Shown here piece by piece: positions 59,273 through 64,000 of a stretch of DNA of 64,000 bases; position 1 is the stretch's first letter, and each line of letters begins with the position of its first letter. Position numbers and translations under genes: made by a program. The stretch is from Oscillospiraceae bacterium (lineage in GTDB: Bacteria; Bacillota; Clostridia; Oscillospirales; Ruminococcaceae), in NCBI GenBank assembly GCA_029007035.1, contig JAQXHC010000041.1:62001-126000 (forward strand). The letters are read 5' to 3'. The notes beneath the pieces were generated by a model. The model was not told the DNA's origin. It did not search any database and saw only the letters and a list, made by a program, of their open reading frames with translations.

Positions 59273-60033
59273 TGAATGCCGGCGCTGACCGCCTGCTCGA
59301 GGCGCGTATCGGAGATATGCTCGAAAAGTGCGGACGCGGCTGCAGTTATGCGTTTTCACGTTTCCTTGACGAGCACCAATGCGCCGAAGCCGAACTGTTA
59401 TGCGGACGGGAAGTGGGCGGAAGCCTGAAATACCGTTTTTTTGGCGGATATGAAGGCGCACAGCGGAAAATGCTCTGCATATACGAGGAGTATTGCGAGG
59501 ATTATATCGAAGAGGAATTCCCGCTGAAATGCCTGACTTTTATTTTCAGAAAAGAGGACAGGCTCACTCACCGCGATTTTCTCGGAAGTCTTATGGGACT
59601 GCGATTAAAGCGCGAGGTTATCGGTGATATTATTATCGGCGAGGGAATTGCTCAGGTATTTGTTACCGAAACTGCTGCAAAGCTCATTATGACCTGTGTT
59701 TCAAAAATCGGCAGAACAGGAGTTAAAGTCAGTGATGACCGACCTTTTGAAATTGAGGTCAGACAGGAATTTGAGGAAATCAGTACAACCGTTGCGTCAC
59801 TCAGGCTCGACTGTATCGTCGGAGCAGCCGCAAAGCTGAGCCGTGAGGGTTCGGCAAGGCTTATCCGCAGTGAAAGAGTATCGGTCAATCATTTCCCCGA
59901 AATGTCGCTTTCGCGTGAAATACGTGAGGGAGATGTTGTTTCCGTAAGAGGAAGCGGAAGATTTATTCTGGACAAAATCAGCGGAACTACTAAAAAAGGA
60001 CGTATACACATAATTTTACGTAAATATAAATAA
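59272..60033 (+). CDS. ylmH: YlmH, S4-domain RNA-binding protein
   Basis: 253 residues. The N-terminal YlmH domain (CSYAFSRFLDEHQCAEAELLCGR, LTHRDFLGSLMGLRLKREVIGDIIIGEGIAQVFVTETAAKLI) is followed by an S4 domain at about 178-250: LRLDCIVGAAAKLSREGSARLIRSERVSVNHFPEMSLSREIREGDVVSVRGSGRF. It is a ribosome-associated division-cluster protein, implicated in ribosome quality control in Bacillus. Coupled to sepF. Confidence 0.93.
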   Translation: MNAGADRLLEARIGDMLEKCGRGCSYAFSRFLDEHQCAEAELLCGREVGGSLKYRFFGGYEGAQRKMLCIYEEYCEDYIEEEFPLKCLTFIFRKEDRLTHRDFLGSLMGLRLKREVIGDIIIGEGIAQVFVTETAAKLIMTCVSKIGRTGVKVSDDRPFEIEVRQEFEEISTTVASLRLDCIVGAAAKLSREGSARLIRSERVSVNHFPEMSLSREIREGDVVSVRGSGRFILDKISGTTKKGRIHIILRKYK

Positions 60034-60048
60034 GAGGTGAATGTCAAA

Positions 60049-60606
60049 ATGATTACTTCTAAGGATGTAAGAAACAAAAGATTTGAAAAGGCGGCTTTCG
60101 GCTATAAGCAGGAGGAGATAGACGAGTTTTTCGCTCAGCTCGAAGCCGAGCTTGACGAAATGGAACGCGAAAGAGCCGAGACAAATAATAAGATTCAGAT
60201 TCTTGCCGACAAGGTACGCGAGTATATGAAAGATGAAGATGCTCTCAAGGACGCTCTTCTGGGCGCCCAGAAGCAGGGACATCAGGTGATTGCCGAAGCT
60301 CAGGAAAAGGCTGATAAGATCATCGCCGACGCTCAGGCGAAGGCTGACGAGCTGGTTGACGAAGCTACACGCCAGCATGAAGAGGCTATGGAACATAACC
60401 GTGCTGAAATTGCCAAGGAAAAGGAAGCTCTTATCGTTGCGCAGCAGCAGGTTGCCGACTTTAAGAAGAGTCTGTTCGATATGTACAAAAATCACCTCGA
60501 GCTTATTTCGTCAATGCCCGAAACCTACGAAGAAGCTGTCGAGCAGGAGCCGGAAACAGCCGAAGAAATCGCTGCTGCGGTTGCAGCTGCCGACAACGAG
60601 GACTAA
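60049..60606 (+). CDS. divIVA: DivIVA-family cell division protein
   Basis: 185 residues from ATG 60049, with SD GAGGTG; the in-frame GTG at 60037 is part of that region. The N-terminal lipid-binding domain, ITSKDVRNKRFEKAAFGYKQEEIDEFFAQLEAE, is diagnostic. Long coiled coils follow (about 40-160), rich in Glu/Lys/Ala. It localises to poles and curved membrane, recruiting division and envelope factors. It completes the yggS-sepF-ylmH-divIVA block. Confidence 0.94.
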   Translation: MITSKDVRNKRFEKAAFGYKQEEIDEFFAQLEAELDEMERERAETNNKIQILADKVREYMKDEDALKDALLGAQKQGHQVIAEAQEKADKIIADAQAKADELVDEATRQHEEAMEHNRAEIAKEKEALIVAQQQVADFKKSLFDMYKNHLELISSMPETYEEAVEQEPETAEEIAAAVAAADNED

Positions 60607-60729
60607 CAGAATTTTACGTGGGATATTATCCCTGAAGAGGAACTGCGGAAGAGCAACAGTTCCGGGAGTTTGTAACGAAAACGGATTTATATCTGCTTTC
60701 GTAATATGCTCTGAATCGGAAATACGATG

Positions 60730-60776
60730 AAAGGAGGATTTTTCATAGCTTCCGTATGAAAAATCATGGAAAAATG
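60730..60776 (+). promoter_or_regulatory. ileS: Structured ileS ribosome-binding site with a hairpin between SD and start
   Basis: SD AAAGGAGG (60730-60737) is 36 bases from ATG 60774. Between them GATTTTTCATA (60737-60747) and TATGAAAAATC (60755-60765) form a perfect 11-bp stem with loop GCTTCCG. Looping it out leaves eight bases. An out-of-frame ATG at 60766 (M-E-K-W...) is the parallel of the one in the AI-2E permease leader. Confidence 0.55.
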
Positions 60777-63548
60777 GCGCAGGATTACAATTCAACCTTA
60801 AATTTACCGAAAACCGATTTCCCGATGCGCGGAAATCTCCCCAAGAGAGAGCCTGAGACTCTCGAAAAGTGGGAAAGTGAGAGACTTTACTACAAGATGA
60901 TCGAGAAGAATCAGGGCAAGCCCACCTTTATTCTTCACGACGGTCCTCCCTATGCCAACGGCGAGATCCACCTTGGTACGGCTCTTAATAAGGTTCTCAA
61001 GGATTTTATAGTAAAGTACAAGAATATGAATGGATTCTGTGCTCCATATGTACCGGGCTGGGATACTCACGGACTTCCGATCGAACTTAAAGCTATGAAG
61101 GAAATTGGTGTTGAAAACGGCGCTATCGAGCCTGTTGAGCTGAGAAAGCACTGCCGCGATTTCGCTATGACTCACGTTAAGAATCAGATGAAGCAGTTCA
61201 AGCGTCTCGGTTCTCTCGGAGATTACGATGACCCGTATCTGACCCTCAGACACGACTATGAGGCTCGTCAGATTGAGGTATTCGGCGAAATGGCAAAGCG
61301 CGGATATATGTACAAGGGACTGAAGCCTGTTTACTGGTGTCCCGACTGTAATACTGCTCTTGCCGAGGCGGAAATCGAGTATTCCAACGATCCATGTCAT
61401 TCAATTTATGTTAAATTCAATGTAACCGATGACAAGGGTATCTTCACCGGCATGGGCTACGACCTTTCAAAGATATATTTCGTTATCTGGACAACGACTA
61501 CATGGACAATTCCGGGCAACCTCGCAATCTGTCTCGGACCAGATTATAACTATACTCTTGTCCGCGTCGGCGACGAGTATTACGTTATGGCTGAGGAGCT
61601 TGTCAGAACGACGATGGAAACCGCAGGCATATCCGACTACACAACTGAGGGTATTTTTACCGGAGCTGAGCTTGAGGGAATGAAAACAAAGCACCCGCTT
61701 TATGACAGGCTTTCACCAATTATCGTGGGAGACCATGTAACTCTTGAAAGCGGTACGGGTTGTGTTCATACCGCTCCGGGATACGGTGTTGAGGACTTCG
61801 AGGTATGCAAGAAGTACGATGACATCGGAATTATCGTATGTGTTGACGCAAAGGGACGTCAGACTGCCGAAGCAGGCGAATTCGAGGGTATGGACACCGA
61901 TACGGCAAACAAGGCTATCGCGCGTAAACTCGAAGAAACAGGCGCTCTGCTTGCAATGCAGAAAATCGTCCACCAGTATCCTCATTGCTGGCGATGCAAC
62001 AGTCCTATAATCTATCGTGCAACAGAGCAGTGGTTCTGCTCGGTTAACGGATTCAAGGACGAGGCTGTAAAGGCTATTGAGAACGTTAAATGGATTCCGG
62101 AATGGGGCGAGGACAGAATTAAAGGCATGGTTCGCGACAGAAGCGACTGGTGTATTTCACGTCAGAGAACATGGGGCGTTCCTATTCCTATTGTTTACTG
62201 CAAAGACTGCGGTAAACCGATAGTCAACGATGAGACAATCAAGGCAATTGCCGAACTGTTCCGCCGTGAAGGTTCGGACGCATGGTGGACGAGAGAGGCT
62301 ACCGAGTTTATTCCGGATACTGTCAGATGCGAATGCGGCTGCGGCGAATTCACAAAGGAATACGACATCATGGATGTCTGGTTCGACAGCGGTGTTTCTC
62401 ATTCTGCCGTTATGGAACAGCATGATGGTCTAACGTGGCCTGCTGACCTTTATCTTGAGGGTGCAGACCAGTACAGAGGATGGTTCCAGTCATCGCTTCT
62501 TACCTCCGTTGTATATAAAGGTACAGCTCCGTATAAGGCTGTCTGCACTCACGGCTGGGTAGTTGACGGTGAAGGAAAGACCATGCACAAATCGCTTGGC
62601 AACGGCATTGCTCCCAGCGAAATTACTGACGCTTACGGAGCAGATATTCTGCGTCTTTGGGTAGCTTCATCCGACTACCATTCGGACATCAGAATCTCAC
62701 AGCCGATTCTCCGCCAGCTTTCAGACGCCTATAAAAAAATAAGAAATACAGCCAGATATATCCTTGGAAACCTCGGCAACGGAAGCGTATTTAACCCCGA
62801 TACCGATTGTGTTCCATATGATAAGCTTACAGAGCTTGACAAATGGGCGCTTATGCGTCTGGATGCTGTAATTGAAAAGGCTAAAAGCGGCTACGAGTCC
62901 TTTGATTTCCATATTGCATTCCACGCAATTCACAATTTCTGCGTAATTGATATGTCTAATTTCTACCTTGACATCATCAAGGACAGACTTTACTGTGAAA
63001 AGGAAGATTCAGAGCTGAGACGCGCCGCTCAGACAGCGATGTATAAGATCCTCAGTGCGATTGCAAGACTTGCCGCTCCGATTATTTCGTTTACCGCCGA
63101 GGAAATCTGGCAGTATATGCCTCATTCTTCCGATGATGATACTGAAAGCATTTTCCTCAATCAGATGCCCGAAAAGAGCGGTATAGAGCCGGGTGCTGAC
63201 TTCGTAGAAAAGTGGAGCTTTATCTATGCGACCCGTGAGACCGTTAACAAGCTGCTTGAGGAAAAGAGAAACGAAAAGGTTATCGGAAAGTCCCTCGAAG
63301 CTGCAATCGTTATTAGCTGCGGCGATGATGATTCCTATAATAAGTACAGCTCACTTGCAGGTCATCTTGCGGAAATCCTTATTGTATCTGACGTTAAGGT
63401 TGTTCGCGGAGGCGACGGCGAGACTGTCTTTGAAGTCGTTAAGGCAGAGGGAGAAAAATGCGAACGCTGCTGGAGATATTCACCGTCTGTCGGAAGCAGT
63501 TCCGAGCATCCGACGCTATGCGGCAGATGCGCATCTGTGGTTGAATAA
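60774..63548 (+). CDS. ileS: Isoleucyl-tRNA synthetase
   Basis: 924 residues from ATG 60774, giving the usual N-terminus MAQDYNSTLNLPKTDFPMR; ATG 60756 in the hairpin would add six residues. Class I motifs: GPPYANGEIHLGTALNKVLKDF, in which HIGH reads HLGT (66-69), and GEGKTMHKSLGN, in which KMSKS reads TMHKS (603-607). The editing domain has TTTWTIPGNLAI and GTGCVHTAPGYG. The C-terminal zinc motif CERCWRYSPSV...CGRC is intact. It charges tRNA-Ile and edits valine. No T-box core was seen in the 167-bp leader, which holds a hairpin GGAACTG...CAGTTCC near 60639. Confidence 0.95.
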   Translation: MAQDYNSTLNLPKTDFPMRGNLPKREPETLEKWESERLYYKMIEKNQGKPTFILHDGPPYANGEIHLGTALNKVLKDFIVKYKNMNGFCAPYVPGWDTHGLPIELKAMKEIGVENGAIEPVELRKHCRDFAMTHVKNQMKQFKRLGSLGDYDDPYLTLRHDYEARQIEVFGEMAKRGYMYKGLKPVYWCPDCNTALAEAEIEYSNDPCHSIYVKFNVTDDKGIFTGMGYDLSKIYFVIWTTTTWTIPGNLAICLGPDYNYTLVRVGDEYYVMAEELVRTTMETAGISDYTTEGIFTGAELEGMKTKHPLYDRLSPIIVGDHVTLESGTGCVHTAPGYGVEDFEVCKKYDDIGIIVCVDAKGRQTAEAGEFEGMDTDTANKAIARKLEETGALLAMQKIVHQYPHCWRCNSPIIYRATEQWFCSVNGFKDEAVKAIENVKWIPEWGEDRIKGMVRDRSDWCISRQRTWGVPIPIVYCKDCGKPIVNDETIKAIAELFRREGSDAWWTREATEFIPDTVRCECGCGEFTKEYDIMDVWFDSGVSHSAVMEQHDGLTWPADLYLEGADQYRGWFQSSLLTSVVYKGTAPYKAVCTHGWVVDGEGKTMHKSLGNGIAPSEITDAYGADILRLWVASSDYHSDIRISQPILRQLSDAYKKIRNTARYILGNLGNGSVFNPDTDCVPYDKLTELDKWALMRLDAVIEKAKSGYESFDFHIAFHAIHNFCVIDMSNFYLDIIKDRLYCEKEDSELRRAAQTAMYKILSAIARLAAPIISFTAEEIWQYMPHSSDDDTESIFLNQMPEKSGIEPGADFVEKWSFIYATRETVNKLLEEKRNEKVIGKSLEAAIVISCGDDDSYNKYSSLAGHLAEILIVSDVKVVRGGDGETVFEVVKAEGEKCERCWRYSPSVGSSSEHPTLCGRCASVVE

Positions 63549-63564
63549 TTATAACTATATTGCT

Positions 63565-63592
63565 ATTGCCTGTTGCTGCGGCGGCAGGCAAT
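63565..63592 (+). other. Hairpin between ileS and lspA
   Basis: ATTGCCTG (63565-63572) pairs with CAGGCAAT (63585-63592); GC pairs continue inward. TCTGTTCTG follows with no T-run, so it is probably processing or partial attenuation rather than a full terminator. Confidence 0.45.
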
Positions 63593-63618
63593 CTGTTCTG
63601 TGAAAGGATAAAGAAATT

Positions 63619-64000
63619 ATGATGATTGCGCTGCTGACTGTCGGTATCGCCGTTCTTGTCGGAATCGACCAGCTTGTAAAATACTGGACGGTTATCAACC
63701 TGAAACCCGTTGGTACAATGGATTTTATCAAATTCGGCGATTTCAGAATTATCGATCTGACATATGTTGAAAACAGAGGAGCAATTTTCGGCAGCATGGC
63801 AGGGCATCAATGGTTTCTTATCGGATTTACCTCTGTGGTGATTCTTGCCTGCATAGCGGCTATGATTAAGTTCCGTAAACGTTCAAAGCTGCTGACTGCG
63901 GCAATTGCGCTGTTTATTGCAGGGGGAATAGGCAACCTGATCGACCGAATAAGGCTGAATTATGTTGTCGATATGTTTGAAATAAAGCTTTTCGATTTTG
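63619..64000 (+). CDS. lspA: Lipoprotein signal peptidase LspA (partial, 3' end outside window)
   Basis: 127 codons are visible. Membrane helices begin at once (IALLTVGIAVLVGIDQLVKYWTV). LspA motifs are DLTYVENRGAIFG, GGIGNLIDRIRLNYVVDMFE, giving the catalytic Asp pair (GNLIDR and VVDMFE). It cleaves prolipoprotein signal peptides, including those of the lipoproteins seen in this window. ATG 63619 has SD AAAGGA ten bases upstream. The C-terminal helix and stop lie beyond the window. Confidence 0.92.
   Translation, partial: MMIALLTVGIAVLVGIDQLVKYWTVINLKPVGTMDFIKFGDFRIIDLTYVENRGAIFGSMAGHQWFLIGFTSVVILACIAAMIKFRKRSKLLTAAIALFIAGGIGNLIDRIRLNYVVDMFEIKLFDF

Noticed and set aside
60607-60773. T-box riboswitch upstream of ileS
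   Set aside because: No conserved antiterminator core or specifier-loop layout could be found; only simple hairpins.

Overview
The window looks like chromosome from a low-to-mid GC Gram-positive of the class Clostridia, most likely a fibrolytic Ruminococcus-type gut or rumen bacterium (Oscillospiraceae). Three things suggest this. Four secreted proteins end in type I dockerin modules typical of ruminococcal cellulosomes. The housekeeping blocks have clostridial gene order (rimP-nusA-ylxR-ylxQ-infB-rbfA-nrnA-truB-ribF; miaB-ylbF-mutS-mutL-miaA-hfq; yggS-sepF-ylmH-divIVA-ileS-lspA). Promoters match sigma-A with strong purine-rich Shine-Dalgarno (SD) sequences. No rRNA, tRNA, CRISPR array, prophage or transposase gene was seen. 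The genus is inferred from style, not from a marker gene.

Layout. 1-2.6 kb (minus): two sugar-binding-type lipoproteins, the second cut by the window edge. 2.8-8.1 kb: an AraC-type regulator, then sbcD-sbcC. 8.3-12.4 kb: a dockerin-bearing GH26 mannanase and a dockerin-bearing metzincin-like protein. 12.5-19.6 kb: a VanY-like peptidase, an OppA-like lipoprotein, an AI-2E family permease, a DUF2726 protein, and asp23-fakA. 19.8-21.8 kb (minus): dnaD-like and dnaI-like primosome genes. 22-27.6 kb: a membrane protein, yifB (comM), rodA, tcdA and a dockerin-bearing SGNH esterase. 27.7-29.6 kb (minus): a dockerin-bearing GH5 glucanase. 29.9 kb: a patatin. 30.9-41.2 kb: the nusA-infB translation operon through gltX. 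41.3-46.5 kb: a Gld-like ABC exporter. 46.6-47.6 kb (minus): a CPBP protease. 48-64 kb: miaB, ylbF, mutS, mutL, miaA, hfq, an HlyD-like protein, yggS, sepF, ylmH, divIVA, ileS and the start of lspA.

How the genes fit together. The dockerin enzymes (GH26, GH5, SGNH esterase, putative metalloprotease) would dock on a scaffoldin encoded elsewhere and attack mannan, beta-glucan and acylated side chains. The lipoproteins would capture soluble products. The rest is core information processing (translation initiation, tRNA modification, mismatch repair) and cell-envelope or division machinery.

The most unusual signals are non-coding. (1) A dispersed family of hairpin or MITE-like repeats has termini close to GGCAATACCGCACA / TGTGCGGTATTGCC. 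Several copies end just 5' of an SD sequence (dockerin metalloprotease, membrane protein at 22 kb, CPBP protease, mutS, hfq). (2) Two genes (ileS and the AI-2E permease) have their SD separated from the start codon by a perfect hairpin that would restore normal spacing if looped out; both share the string CATGRAAAAATGG after the hairpin. (3) The leader of the nusA operon holds a terminator-like stem just after the promoter.
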